Shown: positions 1 through 9,389 of the stretch, piece after piece
How the letters are laid out: each line of letters starts with the position of its first letter
Numbering within the stretch: the stretch's first letter is position 1
Source of the DNA: Massilia sp. Mn16-1_5
GTDB taxonomy: Bacteria; Pseudomonadota; Gammaproteobacteria; Burkholderiales; Burkholderiaceae_D
Length of the DNA stretch: 64,000 nucleotides
Reading direction: 5' to 3'
Assembly (NCBI RefSeq): GCF_004798585.1
Contig: NZ_PPXQ01000006.1
Span: forward strand, 1 to 64,000
Made by a program: the position numbers and the translations under genes
Notes under the pieces: model-generated
Databases searched by the model: none
Seen by the model: the letters and a program-made list of their open reading frames with translations, nothing else
What the model was told of the DNA's origin: nothing

Positions 1-77
1 TACTGGCTGCCGGCTTCGCTGACCATGCGCACGGCGCGCTCGATGACTTCAGGGGAATACTTGGGTTGCTTTTTCAT
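1..77 (-). CDS. IS3-family transposase OrfA, N-terminal fragment (runs off left edge)
   Basis: Reading leftward, the frame starts at an ATG with a GGAG Shine-Dalgarno about 5 nt upstream and gives a peptide beginning MKKQPKYSPEVIERAVRMV. That is the familiar start of the small helix-turn-helix protein OrfA of IS3-group insertion sequences. OrfA is normally about 90-100 residues and is joined to the DDE transposase OrfB by a -1 frameshift. Only 25 codons lie in the window, so completeness of the transposase cannot be judged. The assignment rests on recall of this conserved N-terminus. Confidence 0.85.
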   Translation of the reverse strand, partial: MKKQPKYSPEVIERAVRMVSEAGSQ

Positions 78-127
78 AGCTCCATTCTCTCAAACAATGG
101 AGCCTCTACAAAACCCGGGGCGATTCA
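1..127 (-). mobile_element. IS3-family insertion sequence, one end only
   Basis: The terminal sequence reads TGAATCGCCCCGGGTTTTG inward from 127. This has the TGA start and CCCCGGGTTT core typical of IS3-group inverted repeats, and it lies about 50 bp before the OrfA start. At 127-128 the reading frame of a PIN-domain gene passes abruptly into IS sequence and stops 38 bp inside it. The other end and the 3-bp target duplication are outside the window, so the boundary is set only by motif and by the broken gene. Confidence 0.75.
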
Positions 128-563
128 TAATGTAGTCGTCCGGCTTTAGTACGGTCGCGTTTGACTCAGAAAGGAATTCCTGCAACCGGACTTCGCATAT
201 TTTGTCAATTGGCGGAAGTTTGCTCAGCTCAGACTCGATAATTGAAATTGATTCAGTCGTCGCACCTAAAAGTGAGCAGACGTTTCCAACAAGGGAGAAG
301 CGCGTATTGCTCTTTGTGAGTCGTTCGCGGTAATGACGGTCGATCTCTTTAAGAACCACCTCGGAGATGATTAGCTGCTGGGGATGCACCTTAAATTGCC
401 GTAGCTGGCTAAAGATACCTTTGTCGTAATCTTTTCCACTGTCATCGAAAGTGGTAGTGTCTACCGAAATAGCATTGATTTTATAGCTCTCAATCAGCTT
501 CTTCAGTTCTGCAAGCGTCGCAGCAGAAGATTCTTTAGCTTCTTTCGGTGAAGTGATTGACAT
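90..563 (-). pseudogene. PIN-like (DUF4935-type) domain protein, truncated by the IS element
   Basis: The ATG at 563 is chosen because the peptide from there (MSITSPKEAKESS...) looks like a real protein, whereas the 64 codons upstream in the open frame have no protein-like character. An early acidic residue sits in INAISVDTTTFDD and a later acidic stretch in ISEVVLKEIDRHYRE, the arrangement of metal-binding residues in PIN-fold nucleases of the DUF4935 type. About 145 native codons survive. The last dozen (from NRPGF to the stop at 90) are encoded by the IS terminus. PIN proteins are RNases, often toxins or defence effectors, but no antitoxin partner is visible. Loss of the C-terminus, which carries later active-site acids, probably inactivates it. 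GC is lower than the chromosomal genes further right. Confidence 0.6.
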
Positions 564-741
564 AGGAAATCCATAGGGTCGAATGCTCAGTCTAGCACAC
601 GAATAACCACTATCTATGTTTGGATTCTTGCCACGGCCGATAGCGCATGGAATGCGGCTGTTCGGACCCTGTAGTTGCAGAAGTGTACCCTTGCCTTCCG
701 GCCGAACTGAACCTAAAGTGCACGGCAATGGTAGATGACTG

Positions 742-835
742 CCTCGCTTACGCACGGCTGTTATATAGGTGAGGCTTAGAACTCAGACCGGTACAGGAGC
801 CTCGCGTCCGCACGGCTCTTATATAGGTGAGGTTA
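742..835. repeat. Two imperfect direct repeats of ~37 bp
   Basis: Copy 1 (742-778) and copy 2 (800-835) share CGCACGGCT, then TTATATAGGTGAGG, and differ at only a few positions; their starts are 58 bp apart. They lie between the PIN gene and the stop codon of the next gene, upstream of both coding starts read leftward. On the minus strand each contains a CCTATATAA block that could act as a -10 element, so they may be duplicated promoters or protein-binding sites. Two copies are too few to call a CRISPR array. Confidence 0.6.
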
Positions 836-840
836 GGAAG

Positions 841-1569
841 TCAGCACTCTCGACGCTGTCTGAGATCGCGCATGAATCCAGTTACGATCACGCGCAGGAC
901 CATCGCTACCTTCTCTGAATGCGGTTTGCTGAACCCCATGAGCTCCCGCACTCGCATTGGCGAGATAACCTCAAGAGACTGTAGCATCATGAACATCACG
1001 TTCCTTCTTAGCGGTCGGGTGTTTCCGCCCATACTAAGTGCCAGTGCGCCAGTAAGGATGTTGTCAAGGCCGGGGTAGACCTCACGGGCATCGTCCAAAC
1101 GTGCGTAGTTCTCAAGATGAACCTTGGCTGTGTTGTCGAACCGCTTCCTAGACTTATCGGCGGTCGCAATAACTTTTGCTGCCTGTTCGGGTGCTGCGAT
1201 CTCAGGCAGTGGTTGCGTCCAGAATGGTTCTTGGTCGGGCGCATCTGGGTTACGCCTGGCCTTGAGCTTTGGCGCGGCCCGCCTGTATTCATGTGGTGCC
1301 ACTTCTCCAGTCTCAAGATTGATCTTGGCATCTTGCAGCCTGCCGCTCTCATCGAACATGTACGTTCGAAGGGTCTTGCGTTCTAGGTCGACCTTGGCTC
1401 TAGGCTCAGCGGTGCGTAGTTGTCTGAGAAGGATTGGGGAGGAGGGAACGTCTGTCGGCCGAGGCGCTGAAACTGGCCTGAACGAAGCGTACTGTGGCGC
1501 TTCATAGAAGTTGTAGGGCAGGAAGGGTGGGTACTTACCGCGTTGGAGGGGGGATGCAATTTGGGTCAT
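841..1569 (-). CDS. Hypothetical protein of the integrated element, possible C-terminal helix-turn-helix
   Basis: This 242-residue protein is not one I recognise. The ATG at 1569 is preferred over the longer frame start at 1623 because an AAAGGAC ribosome-binding site sits 6-7 nt upstream. The first ~130 residues are rich in Pro, Arg and charged residues and look weakly structured. The C-terminal ~80 residues are helical, with PMRVRELMGFSKPHSEKVAM resembling a helix-turn-helix, so a DNA-binding or replication-control role inside the mobile element is possible but unproved. There is no signal peptide or membrane segment. It is transcribed away from the recombinase-free gap to its right and reads toward the direct repeats. 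Confidence 0.55.
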   Translation of the reverse strand: MTQIASPLQRGKYPPFLPYNFYEAPQYASFRPVSAPRPTDVPSSPILLRQLRTAEPRAKVDLERKTLRTYMFDESGRLQDAKINLETGEVAPHEYRRAAPKLKARRNPDAPDQEPFWTQPLPEIAAPEQAAKVIATADKSRKRFDNTAKVHLENYARLDDAREVYPGLDNILTGALALSMGGNTRPLRRNVMFMMLQSLEVISPMRVRELMGFSKPHSEKVAMVLRVIVTGFMRDLRQRREC

Positions 1570-2153
1570 GTGTGTCCTTTCGATTGATGCCGCGAACGGC
1601 GGTTGTTTTCTTGTACATAGCAAGCTTTCAAGGTGTAAAAAAACCGAACCGTCCAGTTAAGGAGCTCGTTCGGGTCAGTGGAAGGAAGGTAAGGGCGTTG
1701 TGCTGCCGTGCTATCTCTGCCACGAGAAGTGAATTTTCGCACGTTCTCGTTGGTAAGTCAAAAAAATACTTGACGATCCACTGAAACTGTGATCAAAGCG
1801 CTAGACCCCCGTTTAGGGTTTTGATAGAGAAACGCGTCGCAACCGTGCCATCGCATATAAACGGCTATGTATCTGATGAGCAGAGTGTTGACCAAAGGTG
1901 TGGTTTGCTGAGCAAATGGCGGTTGCTCTGTATGTTCGATAAAGGTCCAGTGGAACTTGCAGCGCTAGGAGCGACGCTACCCCTCAACGATAGAGCAAAC
2001 ATACCCTGCCCGAGGGGGCTGTTAGAAGCGCTGAGGGCGTTTTGCGGTCACGGCTGCCATTGCCACGCGCAACGCAGATCCGTGGCGTGGCGGTTCCTTA
2101 TAACGCGTTTGCGCTGTCTCGTCGGGTGGATTGGACGAGTAGCCAGGGAAAGC
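1570..2153. other. 584-bp gap without a convincing gene
   Basis: Open frames here are short or are antisense extensions of neighbours, and none has protein-like composition with a ribosome-binding site. The stretch is AT-richer than the chromosome and should hold the promoter of the leftward gene starting at 1569. A TTGACG hexamer occurs near 1770 on the plus strand, with no gene for it to drive. Past the recombinase stop at 2154 I see no strong terminator. Confidence 0.5.
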
Positions 2154-3851
2154 TTAGTAGTCTCGGCTGTCGTGGCCCTCGCTCTCGTACTCAGGTTCCT
2201 CTCCGTCATCATCGTCATCGTGAGGAAGGATCGGTGTCCACGTACCGTCCTGTCGCTGGATGACGCCGGATATCTCGCTGTTACCGGGATAGGCCAGGAA
2301 TTTTTCGGCTTCCTTCTGCACGAGGTCGAGCACTGGCACGCCAGCCTTGCGAACATGAAACCGTCGCTGCTCGCAGTCGATACCCACTTCCACCTGTAAC
2401 CGTTTCAAGATGCTGTTAGCCCGCGATCTGCCGGGGAATGATTTCAAGTCCAGCCGTGCGAAGAAGTCAGCCTTGTCGATAATCTGGTCTGCGGCGAGGT
2501 CGGCAAGGTGCTGCTGTTCTTGTTCCACCAGTGCGGCAATACGATCTTCTGTTTCGTACAGCAGATCGCGGATAGTGTCGGATCGTCGGGCGGCATAGTC
2601 GGCCTTGAAGTCCTCCAGCTTGGCACGCTCGGCTACTAGCTGGCCTGTCACCACTTCCAGCTTTGCATTGATTGCGCTAGCGCTGCTCTGCACCAGTGCA
2701 AGGATGTTCAGCTTGGCTAGTATTTCCTTGAATGTGGGTTCCATGCTGCACACTCCAATGCTCCCGGCTTCGCACTTTCCCTTCTTCGCCTGATAACAGC
2801 GCATCCAACGTGGCGCAGTCTCGCCTTCCTTAGGCTTCCTGCCGTTGCCATACGTGTGCATGGCGCTTCCGCATAGCTGGCACTTGGCGATACCCTGCCA
2901 TAACTGGAACTCTGGCGTCTGCTTACGGGCCTTGCCAGCGTTGCGGCCTGCTACTGCGGCCCGTGCGGCTTCAAATGTGTCCCGGTCGATGATAGGCGGG
3001 TAGAACATGAACGGCTCCCCGCGTGGCACTCGCTTTCCTTCTTCGGTCGTTGTATGCGGCTGGTACAGGCCCAAAACGGCTTCGTTGTTCAAGATTTGAT
3101 GAATGGTCGAGGCTCCCCAGCCTTCTTTCGTGCGGAAAGCGGGGATGCCTTGTTCGTTCAGCATACGGGCTACCACGTTCCGTCCGTAGCCATCGCGGGT
3201 AAGCCGGAAAATCTTATCTACGATAGCAACCTTGGCCTTGTTCTCCTTGAACCCTATGGGCTTAGCTTTCGGGGTAGGCGGCTCGGTGCTTCCGTTGGCG
3301 TCGTACACCAGATCAAGCCATGCAGGCTTACTCTTGCCCAGTGGGATACCTGCCTTGGCTTGCTCCTGCTTGTCATGCCAACGGGATGTAATGCGGCGTG
3401 ACTTCGTTTCCGATTCGGAGTGAGCGCGCGACATTTCCATAATCGATTGGAAAAGGTCGAACTGGTCGTAGTTGTCGGCGTGGTAGGTTTTGTCACCGTG
3501 CAGGGTATGTATCGTTATCCCAGCGTTGAGCAAGTCCATGAACCGGGGCAGGGCTTGGCGTACGTGCTCCCGGCTCAGCCGGTCGAGGCTTTCGACAATG
3601 AGAGTCGAGCCGGGACGAATCTCCCCGGCCTGCACCAGTGACAGGAACCGGGATAGCTCGGTGTTGTCGTCGCGGAGCTTGCCGGAGTAGGCAGAGATGC
3701 CCTTATCGAAGAACATGTACTCGCTGTCGCTGACAAGCTGTAGATTGTTCTTATGGCAGTAGGCGAGCGTGTCTGCAAGTTGCCGTCTATAGCTGTCGCC
3801 CTCGGCCTGTCGCGGGTCGGAGAATCGAATGTAGGAATAAACTTTGTTCAT
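2154..3851 (-). CDS. Large serine recombinase (site-specific integrase)
   Basis: This 565-residue protein catalyses integration and excision of the element by serine-mediated strand exchange. The N-terminal resolvase fold has YIRFS with the nucleophile at Ser11, and the following motifs include SLDRLSRE near residues 88-95. The recombinase domain spans about 180-310 (IVDKIFRLTRDGYGRNVVAR). A zinc ribbon follows (CQLCGSAMHTYG, later cysteines in CYQAKKGKCEAG, about 330-370), then a coiled coil (~390-470), the layout of phage and ICE integrases. The C-terminus is an acidic tail (HDDDDDGEEPEYESEG). The start codon lies about 20 bp from the host junction, as expected for such integrases. No excisionase or recombination directionality factor is recognisable nearby. 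Confidence 0.93.
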   Translation of the reverse strand: MNKVYSYIRFSDPRQAEGDSYRRQLADTLAYCHKNNLQLVSDSEYMFFDKGISAYSGKLRDDNTELSRFLSLVQAGEIRPGSTLIVESLDRLSREHVRQALPRFMDLLNAGITIHTLHGDKTYHADNYDQFDLFQSIMEMSRAHSESETKSRRITSRWHDKQEQAKAGIPLGKSKPAWLDLVYDANGSTEPPTPKAKPIGFKENKAKVAIVDKIFRLTRDGYGRNVVARMLNEQGIPAFRTKEGWGASTIHQILNNEAVLGLYQPHTTTEEGKRVPRGEPFMFYPPIIDRDTFEAARAAVAGRNAGKARKQTPEFQLWQGIAKCQLCGSAMHTYGNGRKPKEGETAPRWMRCYQAKKGKCEAGSIGVCSMEPTFKEILAKLNILALVQSSASAINAKLEVVTGQLVAERAKLEDFKADYAARRSDTIRDLLYETEDRIAALVEQEQQHLADLAADQIIDKADFFARLDLKSFPGRSRANSILKRLQVEVGIDCEQRRFHVRKAGVPVLDLVQKEAEKFLAYPGNSEISGVIQRQDGTWTPILPHDDDDDGEEPEYESEGHDSRDY

Positions 3852-3877
3852 GGTGTGCAGTCTATCAGAGGTCGGTG
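3852..3877. other. Probable attachment junction between integrated element and chromosome
   Basis: Immediately upstream of the recombinase start, the plus strand enters the conserved coding sequence VHVWQHQLGYPV of a host gene with no start of its own. The residues just before it (QRS) do not match what this family has (an HExxH-like HEMVHVWQ). The crossover therefore probably lies between 3852 and 3877. The 2-bp core and the partner site cannot be read because the other half-gene is off the left edge. Confidence 0.6.
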
Positions 3878-4201
3878 CACGTCTGGCAGCACCAGCTCGG
3901 CTACCCGGTGCGCCTGCGCGGCGCCGTGCGCATCGGCCTGCCTTACCACTACGAGCTGCATGAAGACGCGACGCTGTCGGACTACAACATGGAAGCGCAG
4001 GGCGACCTGCTGGCGGATTACTTCGTGCTGAAATTCCTGCAGCGCCCCGAGGCGATGCGGCAGCGACGGTATGCAGGGCAACTAGCGCTCTACGAACGGG
4101 TGCTCGCAGATTTCCTGGCCAATCCCGCTAGCCGCCAGAACCTACACCGCGGCTTCGCACGCCGGCTCGCCATGCTGCCGCTGCGCCGCCGCGCGAGGTA
4201 G
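3875..4201 (+). pseudogene. C-terminal fragment of a 'vgr-related'/Rhs-cluster peptidase-like protein
   Basis: The remaining ~108 residues begin inside the motif VHVWQHQLGYPVRLRG and continue with NMEAQGDLLADYFVL and LYERVLADFL. They match my recall of small proteins annotated 'vgr related protein' or 'type IV secretion protein Rhs', in which HExxHxxQ forms a zincin-like site. The N-terminal half, including the first His and Glu of that motif, is missing because the serine-recombinase element is inserted there. The GTG at 3875 is only the first in-frame candidate and has no ribosome-binding site. The stop codon TAG lies within a GTAGGGTGG palindrome header. Confidence 0.7.
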
Positions 4202-4281
4202 GGTGGTCGGCTATACCTTACTCTTTGCATCCACGCTGCCTCACCGCCGCCCACGCGTAACGCTTGCATCCACGCTGCCCG
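4198..4281. repeat. Partial GTAGGGTGG palindrome header and a 15-bp direct repeat
   Basis: GTAGGGTGG at 4198-4206 is the conserved header of the palindrome family seen elsewhere in the window, here with no matching second arm. Just downstream, TTGCATCCACGCTGCC occurs twice (about 4225-4240 and 4264-4279). The remaining gap up to 4414 shows no gene. Confidence 0.5.
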
Positions 4282-4414
4282 ACACTGGCAGCCCTGTTGT
4301 TCCGCCCCCTGGGATCTGGACGCCTGCCCTCCCAAATTTGATTTTCCTCAATACTGCTGCACGGCAACAAATTAGGCTTATTCCTGCCCGTCCTTCCTGC
4401 ATTCTGAACCGATC

Positions 4415-4849
4415 ATGAAGTTGATTCCGACCTTGCTCCTCCTTGGCCTGCTGCTCCCCGCGCAGGCCGCGCGCCGCATCGGCGACGCACAGGTACGCAT
4501 GGACGCGAACGGTCAGCCTTGCTTCACGATTTCCGAGCGCGAAGAAAAGCGCAGCGGCACGCCCGACTTCCAGGCCATCACCGTCAGCGAAGGCACACGC
4601 GTCCTCTGGCACATGGCCATGCCGCCCGATCGGACTTTTCCGGTCAGCTTCAGCATGTGCATTCCCTATGGGGGGCGGGTGACGGCCTTGCCGCAGACGC
4701 CGGCGCTGGACCTGGGGGAGGGCAAGATGTATCTGGTGCAGTTCGACGCCAGGCCGGGCAAGAATCCGCTCACGCCACTGCGCTACCAGGCGCAGTTTTG
4801 CCTGGACGCCAAACGTAGGCGCGTGTCGGCTTCCTGCCGTGCTCCCTAG
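4415..4849 (+). CDS. Hypothetical exported protein
   Basis: A 144-residue protein with a clear Sec signal peptide ([18 protein letters not shown], cleavage after AQA). Mature residues include three to four cysteines ([20 protein letters not shown]) that could form disulfides in the periplasm. I do not recognise the family. Its position directly after the Rhs-cluster gene fragment suggests it once belonged to the same secretion-linked locus, but that is inference. Its stop overlaps the stop of the convergent acetyltransferase gene by three to four bases. Confidence 0.7.
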   Translation: MKLIPTLLLLGLLLPAQAARRIGDAQVRMDANGQPCFTISEREEKRSGTPDFQAITVSEGTRVLWHMAMPPDRTFPVSFSMCIPYGGRVTALPQTPALDLGEGKMYLVQFDARPGKNPLTPLRYQAQFCLDAKRRRVSASCRAP

Positions 4850-5317
4850 CCGCTTGTCCGGTTGACGGGAATGTCGAAGTGCAGCACCTCCTCGCGCACC
4901 CCGAGTTTGCTGTAGAGCGCAATCGCCGCTTCATCCTCGGGCGCGGTATCGGCCTGCACGAAGATGACCCAGGCGCCGCGCGCGGCGGCGATGTCCTGCA
5001 GTGACCCGATCAGTGCGGTGGCGATTCCCTGCCGCCGATGCGTCGCGGCGACTGCGAGATCGTAGATGTAGATCTCGCTGCGCTCCTGCTCGAACTTGCG
5101 CAGTTCGTAGGCGCACAGGGCGCCCGTGACCTTGTCGCCTTCCAGCGCCGCCAGCGCGATGAAGCTGTCGCCGCCAAGCAGCGAACGCAGGTAGTCCGCG
5201 CCGGGACGCTTGCTCATATACGAGGCCGGATCGCCGAAGGCCTCGGCGAAGAAGTCCAGTACCGCGTCCATGAAAGCGGCGTCAAGAGGGCCGAGCCGGC
5301 GAACCGTGTGCGCAGTT

Positions 5318-5325
<8 letters not shown>
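4846..5325 (-). CDS. AAC(3)-I-like aminoglycoside 3-N-acetyltransferase (GNAT fold)
   Basis: At 159 residues this is the length of AacC1-type enzymes, which acetylate gentamicin-class drugs from acetyl-CoA. It shares with them [40 protein letters not shown], the acetyl-CoA loop [11 protein letters not shown] and the C-terminal [18 protein letters not shown]. The similarity to the integron enzyme is strong along the whole length, but no integron features are present and codon use matches the chromosome. It is the last gene of an overlapping operon: its ATG lies inside the final codons of the permease gene (ATGAATAG), so it is probably translated by coupling. Whether aminoglycosides are the true substrate is not shown. 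Confidence 0.88.
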
Positions 5326-6537
<1,212 letters not shown>

Positions 6538-6541
<4 letters not shown>

Positions 6542-7290
6542 GCCGGGCTCCCGGACAGCAGCTGTTCGTGGCTGGCCGCGAGCTGGCGCAGCCCCTCGGC
6601 GGACGGGCCGTCGTACAGCACGCGTCCATCCTTCAGGCGTACCAGCCTGTGGCTCCAGGCGGCGATGTCGGGTTCGTGCGTGACCAGCACGATGGTGATG
6701 CCGCGCTCGCGGTTCAGTGTCTGCAGGCCGCGCATGATGTCGTCGCTGGTGTGCGTGTCGAGATTCCCGGTCGGCTCGTCGGCCAGGATCAGCGGCGGGT
6801 CGCCCACCAGTGCGCGCGCGATGGCGACGCGCTGCTGCTGGCCGCCCGAGAGCTGGTTCGGCGTGCGCTTACCGAGTTCTCCGAGGCCGACGCGTTCCAG
6901 TTCCTGTTTCGCCTTCGCCAGCGCCCGTGCGCGCGGCACGCCCGCATAGATCAGCGGCAGGGCGACGTTCTCGATCACGCTCATGCGCTTGATGAGATTA
7001 AAGCTCTGGAACACGAAGCCGATCGTGCGGTTGCGGATCTCGGCCAGTTGGGGACGAGACAGGGAACGGGTGTCGGCGCCGTCGAGGCGGTATTCTCCGC
7101 CGCTGGCCTGGTCGAGGCAGCCGAGGATGTTCATCAGCGTCGACTTGCCCGAACCCGACTGGCCCATCACCGCGATGAAGTCGCCGCGCTCGACGCGCAG
7201 GTCGACGCCGAACAGCACCGGCGTCTCGACGCTGCCGGAGACGTAGCTCTTCGTGACAGCCTGGATGTCGATCAAGGCTGCCGTCATCAC
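6538..7290 (-). CDS. MacB/LolD-type ABC transporter ATP-binding protein
   Basis: A 250-residue ATPase with Walker A GQSGSGKST (~40-48), Q-loop FVFQSFNL, signature LSGGQQQRVAIARAL and Walker B LILADEPTGNLD (~165-176), followed by the H-loop VTHEPD. The GNLD ending of the Walker B region is typical of the LolD/MacB/FtsE branch. It powers the adjacent permease. The gene overlaps both neighbours by 4 nt (ATGA arrangement), so subunit stoichiometry is probably set by translational coupling. Confidence 0.95.
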
Positions 7291-8495
7291 ATGTCCTCGG
7301 CCGGCTTGATCGAGCGCGTCACGACGCGCTCACCCGCTTTCAGGTCGCCGCTCACCACTTCGGTATACCGGAAGTTCGACAGGCCGATGCGGATGTCGAC
7401 CGGATGCGCCTCGTTCTTCGCGTCGAGTTTATAGACCTTGAACATGCGCGCGGTCTCGTTCGCGGTGCGGAAGGCCAGGTCGTCCTCGAGCGGCGGCAGC
7501 GTGGCCTTGGCCGGTTCCTTGGCCGCCTTCGCCGCCAGCTCCTTGCGTTCCTTTTCCTGCTCTTCTTCCGACAGGCGGAAGCGCAGCGCCGCGGTCGGGA
7601 TGCGCAGGGCCTTCGGCCGGTTGTCGACCACCAGCCGCACCTGGGCCGTCATGCCGGGCTTCAGCAGCTCTTCCTGGTTGTCGACGTCGAGCACGACGTT
7701 GTAGGTGACGACGTTCTGCACCACGTTCGGCGCCAGGCGGAACTGGCGCATGGTGGCGTTAAACTCGCGGCTCGGGTAGGCGTCGACCACGAAGCGTGCC
7801 GGCAGGCCGTCCTTCAGCGCGCCGACGTCGGCTTCCGAGACGCTGGTATCGATCTGCATCTTGGTCAGGTCCTTGGCGATCTGGAACAGATTCGGCGTGT
7901 TGAACGAGGCCGCCACCGTCTGCCCGAGGTCGATCGTACGCTTGATGATGACGCCGTCGATCGGGCTGCGGATCACGCTGTTGTTCAGGTCCGCCAGCGC
8001 GCGTTCGAGCTGGGCCTGCGCCAGCTGGCGGTTGGCCTGGGCGACGTCGAGCTCGCGGCGCGACTGGTCGAGCGCCAGGCTGGAGACGAAGTTCTGCGCC
8101 ACCAGCTGCTTGTTGCGCTCGAAGCTGGCCTGGGCCAGGCGCAGCGAGGCCTGGGCCGAGGACACGCTGGCGCGCGCCTGGCCGACCTGGGCGTTGAAGA
8201 TGGTCGGGTCGAGCTTGAGCAGCACCTGCCCCTTTTTGACGCGGTCGTTGAAGTCGGCGTTCAGCTCGACGACGGTGCCCGACACCTGCGAGCCGACGTT
8301 CACCAGCGCCACCGGATTGATGGTGCCGGTCGCCGTGACCGTATGCGTGATGCTGCCGGTATCGACGGCGCTGGCGCGGTACTTCAGCGGCGGCGTCTTG
8401 TCCTCGCTGCTGCGCTTGGCGTAGGCAAAGGCGGCCGCGCCCGCCACGAGCAGGACGCCGGCCGCGAGTACCCGCTTCTTGGTGAAGATTTTCAT
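7287..8495 (-). CDS. MacA-like periplasmic adaptor (membrane fusion) protein
   Basis: First gene of the exporter operon, 402 residues from the ATG at 8495. That ATG has an AGGGACA ribosome-binding site and opens a signal-anchor (FTKKRVLAAGVLLVAGAAAF); the longer frame to 8540 adds 15 unlikely residues. A biotinyl-lipoyl half (GSQVSGTVVELNADFNDRVK), a long alpha-helical hairpin rich in Ala and Gln (~95-165), the second lipoyl half (RSPIDGVIIKRTIDLGQTV) and beta-barrel domains follow, the usual HlyD/MacA order. An insertion rich in Lys, Glu and Ala (EEEQEKERKELAAKAAKE, ~310-335) is unlike typical MacA. No TolC-like gene is in the operon; the outer-membrane factor at 48875-50293 looks copper-linked. 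Confidence 0.93.
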   Translation of the reverse strand: MKIFTKKRVLAAGVLLVAGAAAFAYAKRSSEDKTPPLKYRASAVDTGSITHTVTATGTINPVALVNVGSQVSGTVVELNADFNDRVKKGQVLLKLDPTIFNAQVGQARASVSSAQASLRLAQASFERNKQLVAQNFVSSLALDQSRRELDVAQANRQLAQAQLERALADLNNSVIRSPIDGVIIKRTIDLGQTVAASFNTPNLFQIAKDLTKMQIDTSVSEADVGALKDGLPARFVVDAYPSREFNATMRQFRLAPNVVQNVVTYNVVLDVDNQEELLKPGMTAQVRLVVDNRPKALRIPTAALRFRLSEEEQEKERKELAAKAAKEPAKATLPPLEDDLAFRTANETARMFKVYKLDAKNEAHPVDIRIGLSNFRYTEVVSGDLKAGERVVTRSIKPAEDM

Positions 8496-8586
8496 CGTGT
8501 CCCTGTCTGGAGAGATGGCAAATGAGATGCCAAATTGCAATCAATTCAGTGTCAGGGAATTCGCAGCGTTCGGCAATACAAAATGG

Positions 8587-8614
8587 ATATGCACACGGCT
8601 AAATCGAATATGCA
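8587..8614. promoter_or_regulatory. Pair of ATATGCA repeats in the divergent promoter region
   Basis: ATATGCA occurs at 8587-8593 and 8608-8614, 21 bp apart (two helical turns), each followed by an ACAC/TGTG-type sequence. They lie between the exporter operon (leftward) and rpiA (rightward), about 95 bp from each start. The spacing suggests a regulator binding one face of the helix. No regulator gene is adjacent, so this is a candidate only. Confidence 0.3.
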
Positions 8615-8695
8615 TGTGTTGCGTGGATGCTTGGCGACGAAGGGCGCCGGCGATCCGTTAAAATGTCGCCATTCCTTCTTACCATTGCAGACATC

Positions 8696-9373
8696 ATGAC
8701 TCAGGACGAACTCAAGCAAGCCGTGGCACGCGCCGCCATCGATTACGTGGTCGACGGCGAAATCATCGGCGTGGGCACCGGCTCGACCGCCAACTTCTTC
8801 ATCGACGAACTGGCGAAGATCAAGGACCGCATCAAGGGCACCGTCGCGTCGTCCGAAGCCACCGCGGCGCGCCTGCGCGGCCACGGCATTCCGGTGTTCG
8901 ACCTGAACGAAGTCGAATCGATCGCCGTCTACATCGACGGCGCCGACGAGATCACCGGGCAGGGCGCGATGATCAAGGGCGGCGGCGCGGCACTCACGCG
9001 CGAGAAGATCGTCGCTTCGGTGTCGAAGCGTTTTGTCTGCATCGCCGACGGTTCGAAGCTGGTGAACACGCTGGGCAAGTTCCCGCTGCCGGTGGAGGTG
9101 ATTCCGATGGCGCGCGCCGCCGTGATGCGCCGCCTGGCTGCCCTCGGCGGCCAGCCGCGCCTGCGCACCAAGGCAGGCAGCGATGATGCCTTCATCACCG
9201 ACAACGGCGGCGAGATCATCGACGTCGCCGGCCTGCAGATCGCCGATCCGAAAGCGCTGGAGACGGAGATCAACGGCATCGTGGGCGTGATCGCGGTCGG
9301 CCTGTTCGCGCTGAGCGGCGCCAACGTCTGCCTGCTGGGCACGGCGGACGGCGTCAAGACCCTGAGCTTCTGA
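8696..9373 (+). CDS. rpiA: Ribose-5-phosphate isomerase A
   Basis: This 225-residue enzyme interconverts ribose-5-phosphate and ribulose-5-phosphate in the non-oxidative pentose phosphate pathway. Diagnostic segments are [13 protein letters not shown] (phosphate loop, ~27-39), [18 protein letters not shown] with the catalytic acid region (~80-87), [10 protein letters not shown] (~95-104) and the C-terminal LLGTADGVK. The ATG at 8696 gives the usual MTQDELK start; the 23 upstream codons are unrelated. A lipoprotein gene follows 16 bp later. Confidence 0.97.
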   Translation: MTQDELKQAVARAAIDYVVDGEIIGVGTGSTANFFIDELAKIKDRIKGTVASSEATAARLRGHGIPVFDLNEVESIAVYIDGADEITGQGAMIKGGGAALTREKIVASVSKRFVCIADGSKLVNTLGKFPLPVEVIPMARAAVMRRLAALGGQPRLRTKAGSDDAFITDNGGEIIDVAGLQIADPKALETEINGIVGVIAVGLFALSGANVCLLGTADGVKTLSF

Positions 9374-9389
9374 TCCTGGCGGAGACGCA

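Noticed and set aside
742..835. Possible CRISPR array
   Set aside because: Only two imperfect copies, spacer of 21 bp, no cas genes, and AT-rich repeat ends unlike known repeats.
1821..2399. 192-codon open frame on the plus strand
   Set aside because: Mostly antisense to the serine recombinase, no ribosome-binding site, Cys/Arg-rich and unlike a folded protein.
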